Shown: positions 44,516 to 53,144 of the stretch, one piece after another | Layout of the letters: every line of letters starts with the position of its first letter | Numbering within the stretch: position 1 is the stretch's first letter | Assembly: GCF_019654915.1 (NCBI RefSeq) | Contig: NZ_BPET01000004.1 | Span: 62,001 to 126,000 of the forward strand | Length of the DNA: 64,000 bases | From: Shewanella sp. MBTL60-007 | Lineage (GTDB): Bacteria > Pseudomonadota > Gammaproteobacteria > Enterobacterales > Shewanellaceae | Direction: 5' to 3' | Position numbers and translations under genes: made by a program | Notes under the pieces: generated by a model | Told to the model about the DNA's origin: nothing | Seen by the model: only the letters and a program-made list of their open reading frames with translations | The model's database searches: none

Positions 44516-44695
44516 AAAAGCAAAGAAAGGTTATAGGGAAAAGGCCGGAAGAGCAGAGACGGTTTAAAGATGGTGAAAGCAGAGACGGTTTAAAGACGGT
44601 GAGAGCAAAGACGAGAAAAAGCCGGAAGAGCAGAGACGGTTTAAAGATGGTGAAAGAAGAGACGGTTTAAAGACGGTGAAAGCAGAGACGGGAAA
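44516..44695 (+). repeat. Second copy of the 26-bp repeat block
   Basis: Repeats the leader and two to three diverged 26-base units (GAGACGGTTTAAAGACGGTG type), with the block CGGAAGAGCAGAGACGG occurring twice inside. Confidence 0.85.
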
Positions 44696-44725
44696 AGAGG
44701 GAAAAGCGGCTTCAACTTTACTTTT

Positions 44726-44810
44726 GTAGGTCGGGCTTTAGCCCGTCAGGATTTTGATTTTCCTAGTAGGGCTTTAGCCCGTCCTCGGAGCGCAGCGTTC
44801 TAGAATCTCG
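44726..44810 (+). repeat. Composite GTAG-REP element 5
   Basis: Complete unit; the second palindrome reads GGGCTTTAGCCCG, the same as the first, so here the element is a direct pair of REP stems 40 bases apart. It ends 38 bases before the end of the Crp/Fnr-like gene. Confidence 0.85.
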
Positions 44811-44847
44811 TTCCTTGTTTTTAAGCTGAGTGCATCAATCATAACAG

Positions 44848-45582
44848 TTAATTATGACCTGAATGACAGATAAGCAGTCTAGGATCTCGGATACTTAAAT
44901 CTACGCTATCGAGTTTATGTCCAAGACCGGTGAGATCGGTAAGGTAGATGCAGTTACGCTTTATTTCTACTAACTTTTCCACTTCCAGTTGCTTAATCGC
45001 TTCATTGACTCTTTGGCGGGCTATTCCAGTGATTTTGCTTATCTGCTGCTGTGAAATTTTAATTTGAGGGATCTCGCCTAACAGCTTTGGAATATGTGCA
45101 GCAAGTTCGATCAGTAGATAGACAATGCGCTTGTCCTTTACCTCGCTCATCATAAGCTGAGATTGCAACCATTTTGCTTTAGCTTCAAAAGATAAAATAT
45201 GGAACCACTTATAAATTTCGACATTTTCCTGCGCTATACGATGGAGGTCGAAATTGCTAAAATGAATTAACTTTACGCTATCGACCTCGGTAATAAAAAA
45301 CGGTGTGCAGCCAGTATTCTGATTGTCATAATTACCAAACCAATCGCCTTTACCCATCACTATGTTATTGACGGTTTTAAGACTCGGTGTCTGCATACCG
45401 ATAACCACAGTGCCCTCAAGTATAAAACTCGCGCCTTGATGAGCGATAGCAGAGCCATCCATTTCGCTAGGCTTTAATTGAGTTTTTAGCTGAGCAACAG
45501 ACATTAATTTGTTAACTAAAGCTGGTGAAAGCTCTGTATCCCAACGCATAACGTCTTTAAGCTTCGAGTCAATCAATGTCAT
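44848..45582 (-). CDS. Crp/Fnr family regulator with divergent ligand and DNA contacts
   Basis: 244 residues. A cNMP-binding-type barrel (about 30-130; ASFILEGTVVIGMQTP, KGDWFGNYDNQNTGCTPFFITEVDSVKLIHF) that lacks the Arg-Ser of the cAMP phosphate cassette and Fnr cysteines, then a long helix and a winged helix ISQQQISKITGIARQRVNEAIKQLEVEKLVEI. In Crp the recognition helix reads SRETVGRIL; here it is ARQRVNEAI, so Glu181 and Arg185 equivalents are changed. A 16-bp palindrome TGTCC-N6-GGACA lies 63 bases upstream of the start and may be its own site. Effector unknown. Confidence 0.85.
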   Translation of the reverse strand: MTLIDSKLKDVMRWDTELSPALVNKLMSVAQLKTQLKPSEMDGSAIAHQGASFILEGTVVIGMQTPSLKTVNNIVMGKGDWFGNYDNQNTGCTPFFITEVDSVKLIHFSNFDLHRIAQENVEIYKWFHILSFEAKAKWLQSQLMMSEVKDKRIVYLLIELAAHIPKLLGEIPQIKISQQQISKITGIARQRVNEAIKQLEVEKLVEIKRNCIYLTDLTGLGHKLDSVDLSIRDPRLLICHSGHN

Positions 45583-45644
45583 ACCTTAGAGTGGTGATTA
45601 AGAGGGGAAAGATCAGATTATGACATAGTTAGCCGCAACAAAGT

Positions 45645-45660
45645 GTCCGCTAGCGGACAA
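45645..45660. promoter_or_regulatory. Palindrome TGTCC-N6-GGACA upstream of the Crp-like gene
   Basis: TGTCCGCTAGCGGACA is a perfect 16-bp palindrome with the 5-6-5 geometry of Crp sites (TGTGA-N6-TCACA). It is 63 bases before the regulator's start on the - strand. A second site of the same form is at 46181. Confidence 0.65.
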
Positions 45661-45810
45661 ATTTAAAACCGAGAAGGGCGTCAATCTATAGAGCAAAATC
45701 GCGTTCATAGAGCTATTAGGTCAATACAAGTACAGCCTTATTGTCTATTTGCTCCGTCGCAACCTTCAATAAAAATTGAACGTATTACAGCTATTTATCG
45801 TTTAGTTAAA

Positions 45811-46095
45811 TTAGAGCCTATCGGCGAATTTTTTGCATTTTCTCAAAGGTAGAGTCCAGGCCTTTTTCTTCTCTTTCACAAAGGCCTTAATGTAATCGGC
45901 ACTGACCTTATCTTTACCAATTTCATCGGCTTTGATTTTGAGTCCCAAGGCTTTCAGTTTATAACTCTTTGTATCTTTGAGTTTTAACGCACAGACCTCA
46001 TATTTTGCCGCAAATGACGCTGCAATCTTTTCATCTAACTCAGCCGACGTATTAAACGATACGCCAGCAATTAATATTATTACTAATTTTCTCAT
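45811..46095 (-). CDS. Small secreted two-cysteine protein
   Basis: 94 residues: signal peptide MRKLVIILIAGVSFNTSA, then a very Lys-rich mature domain of about 76 residues with two Cys (YEVCALKL near the start, LRKCKKF near the end), probably one disulfide. No family recognised. It is on the same strand as and 228 bases upstream of the Crp-like gene; a TGTCC-N6-GGACA palindrome lies 86 bases before its start. Product should be periplasmic or secreted and basic. Confidence 0.65.
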   Translation of the reverse strand: MRKLVIILIAGVSFNTSAELDEKIAASFAAKYEVCALKLKDTKSYKLKALGLKIKADEIGKDKVSADYIKAFVKEKKKAWTLPLRKCKKFADRL

Positions 46096-46180
46096 CTATT
46101 TCTCTGCTATCGAGGCCGGTACTGTGGCGGCAGCATGTGATTCGTTACCGTAAAGCTTAGGGAGTATTTAAAGAGAGTTC

Positions 46181-46196
46181 TGTCCGTTACAGGACA
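46181..46196. promoter_or_regulatory. Second TGTCC-N6-GGACA palindrome
   Basis: TGTCCGTTACAGGACA: arms TGTCC / GGACA with a 6-base centre, extended by one further pair (C/G). It is in the 343-base gap between two divergent genes for small secreted proteins, 86 bases before the left gene. Apart from this site the gap (46096-46438) shows no gene; a short frame without a start codon ends at 46378. Confidence 0.6.
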
Positions 46197-46438
46197 GAAG
46201 TCACTATAGAGGAGATGTTTAAATATCGGGGTGAGTGTGAGTCGGGTCAAAATAAACTGAACCCAATTATACCTGTGGGTATGCATGTGTATACTTTCGT
46301 GTAAACGGTCATGTGCCACTAGATTTGTTGAATGACGTTATCAAAAAAATGGCTGCAGAGGGTTATTCGCTAGTTTAGCGGTGAGTTTCACTGAGCCCAT
46401 TAAGAGTGTTGAGTAGTAATAGTAGGTAGGAATTTAAA

Positions 46439-46768
46439 ATGAAAAAAATGAGTATTATGTTTTTACTTGTTTATGGCTTTAGCTTTTTCTCATTGGCGAA
46501 TGAGTCTGAATTGATGCAAGGTTACGATTGCGACAGGCTCAATGAGCATCTAGATGATCAGCTCGTTAGCACTCCAGAGTGGAAAATTAGAGTGAGTGTT
46601 AGCAACTGGGAAGAGCATAAGGGCGTAATGCCGGAAGTAGAGGCGGCAATACCCAATTTTGTTTACCTGCTATGTGAAGAGGAGAGAAACTCTGATCGAC
46701 TAGTGAAAGATATCGTTTTTGATATTTTAGACCAAGCCGCATATGAAGCACAGATCGTTTCAAATTAA
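46439..46768 (+). CDS. Small secreted acidic protein, two cysteines
   Basis: 109 residues: signal peptide MKKMSIMFLLVYGFSFFSLA, then an acidic mature part with two Cys (GYDCDRL, YLLCEEE) likely bridged. AGGTAGGA lies before the ATG. No family recognised. It is divergent from the basic two-cysteine protein at 45811; opposite charges (one Lys-rich, one Glu/Asp-rich) are notable. Followed by a repeat array. Confidence 0.65.
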   Translation: MKKMSIMFLLVYGFSFFSLANESELMQGYDCDRLNEHLDDQLVSTPEWKIRVSVSNWEEHKGVMPEVEAAIPNFVYLLCEEERNSDRLVKDIVFDILDQAAYEAQIVSN

Positions 46769-46797
46769 AGAGTTAAATTGAGTTGATGGAAGCAATA

Positions 46798-46900
46798 ATG
46801 GTAAAAGCCGGAAGAGCAGAGACGGTTTAAAGACGGTGAAAGCAGAGACGGTTTAAAGATGGTGCAAGCAAAGACGGGGAAAGAGGGAAAAGCGAGGAAG
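46798..46900 (+). repeat. 26-bp repeat block, third location
   Basis: Two units of the GCAGAGACGGTTTAAAGA(C/T)GG type with the leader AAAAGCCGGAAGA, the same as in the 44.3-44.7 kb arrays. Together with the next element it fills the 311-base gap 46769-47079. Confidence 0.85.
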
Positions 46901-46926
46901 CGAAAAAGCGGTTTTAATCTTATTTT

Positions 46927-47010
46927 GTAGGTCGGGCTTTAGCCCGTCAAGCTTTTGCTTTTCCTAGCAGGACGAAGTCCGTCCTCGAAGCGAAGCGTTC
47001 TAGATTCTAC
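46927..47010 (+). repeat. Composite GTAG-REP element 6
   Basis: Complete unit; second palindrome GGACGAAGTCCGTCC. Ends 69 bases before the next gene start. Confidence 0.85.
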
Positions 47011-47079
47011 AATCTCCCATTGAACACTGGTGTGTACAGTTGTATACTTTGGTGGTTAATTCCGAGTCTAGGGTGAAAA

Positions 47080-47466
47080 ATGATAAATCTATCCAATCAG
47101 TTTGCGGGGCGCGTTGGCATGTTTGAAAATGGCGCGTTTGTTGGCAGTGGCATGGCTAACCCTTTAGGAAATAGCATCTCATTTTCTGATACTCATGGGG
47201 CTTTTGCTGGACAGGATATCGATAACGTATTCGGTGGAGTGAATCATTACGACGCCCAAGGACAATTTGATGGCTTTACTCGCCCAAACGCTTTTGGTGG
47301 TGTCGATAGATACAATGCTAACGGTCAGTTTTCCGGCTACACCGCTGATACCGCATTTGGTGCCAATAGTTATGATGCCCAAGGTGGCTTAGATACCTCT
47401 TATATCGGCGATATTGATGCTGGTGACAACTTGACCGATTCTATTTTGAACTTCATTAATACTTAG
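47080..47466 (+). CDS. Gly/Asn/Phe-rich short-repeat protein
   Basis: 128 residues with no signal peptide and no Cys. About 20-residue repeats run through it: FGGVNHYDAQGQFDGFTRPN, FGGVDRYNANGQFSGYTADT, FGANSYDAQGGLDTSYI; an earlier, weaker copy starts GRVGMFENGAFVG. The pattern Y-[DN]-[AN]-[QN]-G-x-[FL] suggests beta-hairpin units. No family firmly recognised. It is 75 bases before the glycine-zipper gene on the same strand and probably co-transcribed with it. Confidence 0.7.
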   Translation: MINLSNQFAGRVGMFENGAFVGSGMANPLGNSISFSDTHGAFAGQDIDNVFGGVNHYDAQGQFDGFTRPNAFGGVDRYNANGQFSGYTADTAFGANSYDAQGGLDTSYIGDIDAGDNLTDSILNFINT

Positions 47467-47541
47467 CCTATAAATCTAGCCATTAATAGCTAACCATTAA
47501 TAGCAGCTAACGATTAAGAACTAAGGCAAAAGAGAGCAACT

Positions 47542-48381
47542 ATGAATCGAATTCAGCAGCTGGAAGCCGAAGCATTTACCATCTTAGATTTACACCTTAA
47601 AAACGCATTATCCATGCCTGAAGCAGACATGGTGACGCAGATCGTTATCGGTCCACAGTGCCTATGTGAGGCGGTATGTGAAGAGATAGGGGCTGATATT
47701 CATCAATTTATTATGCTCAATGATGAGCAGTTTGAGCAGGGTTGCGCCTTTGTTGAAGGGATTATCGAAAAAGACCGTAGCTCATTGATTGGTGATGTAA
47801 GCGGTATCGTGGGCTCAGTCATTAACCCCATGGGTAAGTTTGTCCGTGACTCTGTCGGGGCGCAACTGTCTGATGATCCAATTTATATCGATCTTCGTAA
47901 CATGTACCAAAGTTTTGGAATGGATATTGTCCTTGGGATCTTTAGTGAATTGCTTAATCGTGGCTACGAGCCGGAGTTACTGATTGCCGCCATGACCAGC
48001 TGGCGGGAGAGGTTAGGTTATGTTGATGGGTTTGATGAAGAGGTTGAACGAAATTTAGTTGGAGGCATCGTCTCTGGCAAAAACAACAGTGCTGAGGCAA
48101 GAAAAGCCGAGGTGGCAGGTTCTGTGGGGGGCGCATTGGTTGGTGCAAAAGTTGGCGCTGTAATGGGGTCAATTGTACCCGGTGCAGGCACTATTGTTGG
48201 CGCAGCAGCCGGAGCAAGCTTAGGTAAACACTTTGGCGGCAAGGAGTTGAACAAATGCGGCCAAAATGAAGCCGTTAGCGATGCAATTAATGAGGTTAGT
48301 AACGCCATTAGCGATGCGAGTGATGTTGCTAACGATGCTATGCACAGTATGAAGAACAAATTCAGTAAGCTTTGGGCTTAA
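47542..48381 (+). CDS. Glycine-zipper domain protein of unknown function
   Basis: 279 residues. Residues 1-180 are soluble and helical, with CLCEAVCEE and FVEGIIEKDRSSLIGDVSGIVGSVINPMGKFV; 190-235 is a glycine zipper (EVAGSVGGALVGAKVGAVMGSIVPGAGTIVGAAAGASLGKHFGG); the tail is an amphipathic Ala/Asp helix (VSDAINEVSNAISDASDVANDAM). The zipper is of the kind that inserts in or spans membranes. No family recognised with certainty. Follows the repeat protein and precedes a small membrane protein. Confidence 0.72.
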   Translation: MNRIQQLEAEAFTILDLHLKNALSMPEADMVTQIVIGPQCLCEAVCEEIGADIHQFIMLNDEQFEQGCAFVEGIIEKDRSSLIGDVSGIVGSVINPMGKFVRDSVGAQLSDDPIYIDLRNMYQSFGMDIVLGIFSELLNRGYEPELLIAAMTSWRERLGYVDGFDEEVERNLVGGIVSGKNNSAEARKAEVAGSVGGALVGAKVGAVMGSIVPGAGTIVGAAAGASLGKHFGGKELNKCGQNEAVSDAINEVSNAISDASDVANDAMHSMKNKFSKLWA

Positions 48382-48486
48382 AGGCTAAGGTGGGCCACAA
48401 GGTTGTACTTAAAGACAAGGCATGCCAAGTGTGTCTAGCCCAATCAAATCGAAATATTTAAATATAAACATACTCAAAGGGTAAAT

Positions 48487-48657
48487 ATGCTTGCTGCAGC
48501 ACTGTCTTCACTTATTCTCGTTTTCGTTCTCTGGTGTAATCTTGGTTATGAGCTGCTTACTGGGCAAACAATTATTTGGTATGAGTGGGCCATAGTCGTT
48601 GCAGCCACTGTAGGGTACGGTGGTTACTATTTTAATTTGTTTCTAGGTAAAGACTAA
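48487..48657 (+). CDS. Small two-helix membrane protein
   Basis: 56 residues: helix 1 LAAALSSLILVFVLWCNLGYELL, a short polar turn, helix 2 WAIVVAATVGYGGYYFNLFLG and a charged end KD. AAGGG lies 6-7 bases before ATG 48487 and a terminator follows, so this short frame looks real. It is 105 bases after the glycine-zipper gene, on the same strand. No family recognised. Confidence 0.6.
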   Translation: MLAAALSSLILVFVLWCNLGYELLTGQTIIWYEWAIVVAATVGYGGYYFNLFLGKD

Positions 48658-48675
48658 TACCATATCGCAGAAATG

Positions 48676-48713
48676 AAAAAGCAGGCCCAAGTTAACATTG
48701 TGCCTGCTTTTTT
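48676..48713. terminator. Terminator after the small membrane protein gene
   Basis: A5-GCAGGC / GCCTGC-T6 with a 15-base loop. Convergent genes on either side, so it may act on both strands. Confidence 0.75.
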
Positions 48714-48763
48714 GTTTTTAGTGCGGGATTAGCACTGACTATATCTTCTTATGAATTTAGCGT

Positions 48764-50656
48764 TTAACGCTCCATATTCATCGACTTAAGCAGAACAGGG
48801 CTGTTGTAGTCAGCAACCAAGGTTTTAGCGTTAAGCCAAAAACGTCGGCGGGTTAAGAAATAACTAAATAGCACTGCTAGCATGCCAATCTCAATAAAGT
48901 TGTACTGAATGTACATTAATGCTGAGCCAACAATATGGCCTAACCCTCTAAAGTAGTTTTCACCTGCTGGTACAGTTCCCAATGCGCCATTAAGCATGGC
49001 GAATACAAACTGAATACCAACATATAGTGCGGCAGCAGCAATCAACCCCACAGGCTTTAAGTACCATTTTTTCGGCCAAGTCACGCCTAAAACTAGTAGG
49101 TATAAGCCAACAAAAAACGCCCCGCCAGCTAAGCCCTCTGCGAAAGATGGTCCATAGTACATTGCGGCCTGAGTATTGTAATATAAGCTTAAGCATACAT
49201 GAGGTAGCAGCAGAGTAATGCCTAATGCCAAAGCATAGGTTTTCGCTTTACCAATATTCTTCCAGTAGCAACGTTTAACCAGTTGGTAGCTTGCAATAAA
49301 TAAGCCTAACGCCATGGCATAATTAGCTAGAGGGTGGACACCAAATAGGGCAAAGTCAGCACTCAATACCGCAACAACCCATTGTGGATACTCCATAATC
49401 CCCATTCTGCCAGGCGCTTCTTTAGCAAATTCAGGGAAGAACAGTGCAATCAATATCGCCAAAGTAAAGAACAGGTAGCCATACTTGACTAATGACCCCA
49501 TCATTTTAGGAATGATCCCTTTAATGCTTTGCTTTTTAAGTTGGCCAACTAAGCTATCGTAATTAGCGCCAATAGCGTCTTTGATATCGCTAGAAACCCA
49601 GTTTTCTTCTAGTAAAGCGATGCTACTCTTGGTTTCTTTGGCTTCAATAATGTCTTTAACTGCAGGCGTTGCCAGTGCTTTTACATCATCGCTTTTGCTG
49701 CCACCTCCAAGTTTTTGAGCTATTTGCCATACAGCTGGGTCGTAAATACCACCGGCATCGTGTGTACGGTATTGCTTACCGGCAAAGCACATTTTTGTGT
49801 CGATTTTGTCAATCGTCGCGGTAAATTGTAGGGTAGGTAATACCGCTGTAAAGCCATAAACAAAGGTGCAGCCATCAAAGTCGCCTTCAACATCGATCTC
49901 GGTGATATCGTTAACGCAGTGCACTACGTTTAGACCTGTACGTTTAACGAAATCGCCGGTCCACTCATGATAGTCGCTGCTGGTGTAGTACCACTTAGTG
50001 CTGCGCTTAGCTTCACCATCAATGGTGTAGCTATAGTATAAGGTGCCACTACCACCACAAGTGCCACAAGTCACGTCGCCACTCCCGGAGCAAGTGTAAC
50101 AAGTGCAATTACCGGAGCCCCAACAGCTAGAGCATGATTCTGTCGTGTAAATAGTGCGTTCGCTATAGCTGTCGTACTTACTGACACTGATGCGGCCTCT
50201 GCCTCCACAAGATGTACAGTTTGTCTTACCGCGACCATTACAACTACTACATCTTACGCAGCCAGAGCCGCGGCAGTTACTGCACGTATCTCCACCTACG
50301 TAAGCATTTGGGGCTGAGTTTAAGCTGGTATTTTTGATTAAGAAGTTCTTGGAAACATCAGGTCCAAGAATCTTTAAAAAACGTTCGTTAAACAGTGGGT
50401 CTCGGCCGCTGACGTATTCCTCTGCCGCTTTGTGTGCATCAGCACTAGCTTCAGATGAGCTACCGCAATAAATCCCCGATGGGCGGCTACCACCGTGTTT
50501 ATGACTGCTTACGCCAATTTCGACTCGCCAACCAAAATTGAACTTTAACTGGGCATCTTTAGCCTGTTCATCGCTGAGGACTACGGGGACATTAACCCCA
50601 GTGATTTCTTCACCATTGCTTCGAATAAAATCTTGAAACTGTTGTAACTTACTCAC
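48764..50656 (-). CDS. Membrane protein with DnaJ-type CXXCXGXG zinc clusters
   Basis: 630 residues. N-terminal soluble domain (1-120); Cys-rich region 125-200 with CSNCRGSG, CSSCNGRG, CTSCGGRG, CSSCWGSG, CYTCSGSG and CGTCGGSG, as in the DnaJ zinc-binding domain but without a J domain; a further soluble domain to about 385; then six to seven membrane helices to the C-terminus. Last gene of a three-gene operon (25 bases after the PEGA gene). The zinc repeat may hold an unfolded or partner protein; there is no known function for this combination that I can name. Confidence 0.78.
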   Translation of the reverse strand: MSKLQQFQDFIRSNGEEITGVNVPVVLSDEQAKDAQLKFNFGWRVEIGVSSHKHGGSRPSGIYCGSSSEASADAHKAAEEYVSGRDPLFNERFLKILGPDVSKNFLIKNTSLNSAPNAYVGGDTCSNCRGSGCVRCSSCNGRGKTNCTSCGGRGRISVSKYDSYSERTIYTTESCSSCWGSGNCTCYTCSGSGDVTCGTCGGSGTLYYSYTIDGEAKRSTKWYYTSSDYHEWTGDFVKRTGLNVVHCVNDITEIDVEGDFDGCTFVYGFTAVLPTLQFTATIDKIDTKMCFAGKQYRTHDAGGIYDPAVWQIAQKLGGGSKSDDVKALATPAVKDIIEAKETKSSIALLEENWVSSDIKDAIGANYDSLVGQLKKQSIKGIIPKMMGSLVKYGYLFFTLAILIALFFPEFAKEAPGRMGIMEYPQWVVAVLSADFALFGVHPLANYAMALGLFIASYQLVKRCYWKNIGKAKTYALALGITLLLPHVCLSLYYNTQAAMYYGPSFAEGLAGGAFFVGLYLLVLGVTWPKKWYLKPVGLIAAAALYVGIQFVFAMLNGALGTVPAGENYFRGLGHIVGSALMYIQYNFIEIGMLAVLFSYFLTRRRFWLNAKTLVADYNSPVLLKSMNMER

Positions 50657-50681
50657 CTGATACTTCCTATAAAATCACTGG

Positions 50682-53144
50682 TTAAAGTTTGATAGTAAAT
50701 TGGGTTTGATCGGCTTTTAAATACACCCATTGGCGCACTGCTTGGTATCCAGGCGCACTGACTTTGATGTCGTAGCCGCCTGGAGGCAGTTGCATTCCTG
50801 GCTGATATTTAGGCTTAATATTCATCACCGAAATTCTGGCATTATCCACATTGGTGTTAATGGTTAATGGCAGTTTTAAGCTTGGTTTAGCGGCTGTGGC
50901 TTTAGCACTAACCACCTCATCATGCTCAGGCAATACGGCTAAGTCGAAACGGTCAAGCGGCCCACTAATCCCATGGAATCCTTGAGTCATTTTCAGGGCG
51001 TTGTCGATGGATGAACCTATAGGTTGAACTAGCGGCTGAGTGACTAAAAGCCACTTTAAGGCGTAAGAGATACTGGCCGAGTCATTCTTCTCCATCTGCT
51101 CGAAGAAGTAATTCATCGCTGAGTCTTCCATGGTGTACTTGTTACCACCAATAGACAGTGGCACCACAAAAATACAAGCCAATATGGTTAAGGTGATGGC
51201 TGGTTTGACATAGGGCTTAGCCATTTTTTCATCTTTAGGTTTAGCCTGCTTAGCTTGCACTAATTCCACTAACTTCATTGGTAGCTTAAGCACTGTAAGT
51301 AGTACTAGCGCTAAGCTTATCGACATTGAAATCGGAGGAATAATCGTTGCTCGCAGCGCCGACTTACCCGTTGACTCAAATACACCACCATCAGCGAACT
51401 CAGCTTGCTGCGCTTCTAAAATATTTAGGTATTCAGTGGTTTTGCGTTGAATATTTGGCTCAATAATATGTTGTTTAAATTGGCGGTTATTCCAGTCAGC
51501 CAAAGTCGGACTCACGTATAATTCACCCATGCGTTTTTCAATACGCTGCTGAATTTCGTGGTGACGCTGGAACTGCTGCCAACTCAGATTTGCTGGCATA
51601 TCCATATTTTTAGCGCTCATGTTTTTACGCCACTCAATATCAGCTTGCTGGCGGACTTTACTTGCCACCGCTTTGTCAAATGTTAAGCGGTCGGTAATAG
51701 ACCAAGCAGTAGGTAAACTTAAGCCCTTTTGTTTAAGCTTTTTATTTACTTTAACGCTGGTGAGTTCGTGCACTCTAAACGTATGCAAAGAGTTAATACC
51801 GAGCGGATAACCGCCAGACTCTTTGATAAAGTCGGGTTCCATTTTCACCATCAACACATTCTTATAATGGTTAACGTCATTGGTGTACACCATGCGGTGA
51901 TCTTTAAAGCCAGCATCGCCCCCTGTTGCCGCATCAACTGCCTGCATCGCTGTGTATAGGCCTAAAGTCATCACACCCGCAATGATTGAGTTTCCCACAT
52001 TTTCTGTGGTTGTGACCTCTTCACGAATAAGCCAGTCGTCTGCTGGAATATAGGGAATACTTAATTTTTCTATTTCACGGTCATAGTTCTCTTGTAAACG
52101 CTCATAACAGCTATTACGGCTGTTGCCTTTTCTCTCACGGCACTCGTTACGACGTTCGAAATAGTCATAAAGTTTAGGTGCGATTTTCTGTGCTCGAGAC
52201 TCAACCCTAGCTTCATAGGCCGTAACGCCTTTTTGGTATTTCTCCCAACCCTGTTTGACTTGATTCTGGGTGTCTAACCAGTATTCATCAGCGCGCTCAG
52301 GTGCGCTGTCGATTGCGCGGTTGTATTTAGCAGAACCATCGGCGTACTCTTGGTATTTACTACGTAAGGTTTGGCGGAAGTCATCATAGTCTTGGTAATG
52401 ACTATCAAAGTTAGATAGGGCTCTATCACGGACAAATTTTTCCATGATCATGCGCTTTTTCTGCGATAGGTCATCAACTAGTTTATCGTCGGCATACACT
52501 AAGCCACCAAACACAGATAAAAAGGTTTTTTCAGTGCCGCTGTGAGCGGTATCTGGGTCGTAGTTTATGCCTTCAAATTGAATCGACTTTTCGATTAATG
52601 CACTACGTAATACCTGCGAGATATAAGCCTGTTGGCGCTCCTCTGCAGTTGATGCATCAATGATAAATTTATCCACTAACCACTTTTGGCCAAAGAATAC
52701 TGTTGGCCACACTAGTACAGCGATTAAACTGAAATAACCGAGTGCGCGACCAACTTTCGCAACACGCTTACCGCTTAGCAGCATATCGGCTAGTAGTAAG
52801 GTTACGCCGATACCACTAATGGTTCGGCCAAATAGCTCAACGGCGCGAAGATCTTCATGGCTAGAGTTACGTCCGCCAGCAACTTCGGTTAAAGCGGCAT
52901 TGAATACAGCTTCAGGAAATAGATAAACCACAGAGCAGATGAACATGGTCATCAGCCACCAAAATGGTTTGCCGGTTGCAGCGATTTGTTGTTCGATTTT
53001 TTGTTGCTTTTGCTCTTTAGCCGCACTTGATTGCTGCTGTTTTTGCACCTTCTGCAACTCTTTTTCTGCGGCGGCCATTTTAGTTTGCGTCGGCGCCGTT
53101 TTTAATAAGCCAGTGGCAAATGGGCTGTGCTTTTTATCAGTCAT
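50682..53144 (-). CDS. Large membrane protein with C-terminal PEGA domain
   Basis: 820 residues. A Gln/Lys coiled coil (23-55), membrane helices at about 61-80, 105-123 and 134-152, a long charged helical region (about 160-600, many Arg/Glu/Tyr) with one further hydrophobic stretch near 395-415, two more membrane helices (about 610-630, 650-668), and at the end (756-820) a PEGA-like domain: TINTNVDNARISVMNIK, LPPGGYDIKVSAPGYQAVRQWVYL. PEGA domains are surface or envelope modules. Start overlaps the upstream gene by 8 bases. No homologue recognised for the main part. Confidence 0.75.
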   Translation of the reverse strand: MTDKKHSPFATGLLKTAPTQTKMAAAEKELQKVQKQQQSSAAKEQKQQKIEQQIAATGKPFWWLMTMFICSVVYLFPEAVFNAALTEVAGGRNSSHEDLRAVELFGRTISGIGVTLLLADMLLSGKRVAKVGRALGYFSLIAVLVWPTVFFGQKWLVDKFIIDASTAEERQQAYISQVLRSALIEKSIQFEGINYDPDTAHSGTEKTFLSVFGGLVYADDKLVDDLSQKKRMIMEKFVRDRALSNFDSHYQDYDDFRQTLRSKYQEYADGSAKYNRAIDSAPERADEYWLDTQNQVKQGWEKYQKGVTAYEARVESRAQKIAPKLYDYFERRNECRERKGNSRNSCYERLQENYDREIEKLSIPYIPADDWLIREEVTTTENVGNSIIAGVMTLGLYTAMQAVDAATGGDAGFKDHRMVYTNDVNHYKNVLMVKMEPDFIKESGGYPLGINSLHTFRVHELTSVKVNKKLKQKGLSLPTAWSITDRLTFDKAVASKVRQQADIEWRKNMSAKNMDMPANLSWQQFQRHHEIQQRIEKRMGELYVSPTLADWNNRQFKQHIIEPNIQRKTTEYLNILEAQQAEFADGGVFESTGKSALRATIIPPISMSISLALVLLTVLKLPMKLVELVQAKQAKPKDEKMAKPYVKPAITLTILACIFVVPLSIGGNKYTMEDSAMNYFFEQMEKNDSASISYALKWLLVTQPLVQPIGSSIDNALKMTQGFHGISGPLDRFDLAVLPEHDEVVSAKATAAKPSLKLPLTINTNVDNARISVMNIKPKYQPGMQLPPGGYDIKVSAPGYQAVRQWVYLKADQTQFTIKL

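Noticed and set aside
44300..44695. Regular direct repeats as a CRISPR array
   Set aside because: Repeats are contiguous with no unique spacers, and no cas gene is present.
46096..46438. Open frame ending at 46378 (…VPLDLLNDVIKKMAAEGYSLV) and the 70-residue frame at 46107-46319 on the - strand
   Set aside because: The first has no ATG/GTG start with a ribosome site after the preceding stop and may only be a gene remnant; the second has no recognisable family or ribosome site. Neither is supported as a gene.
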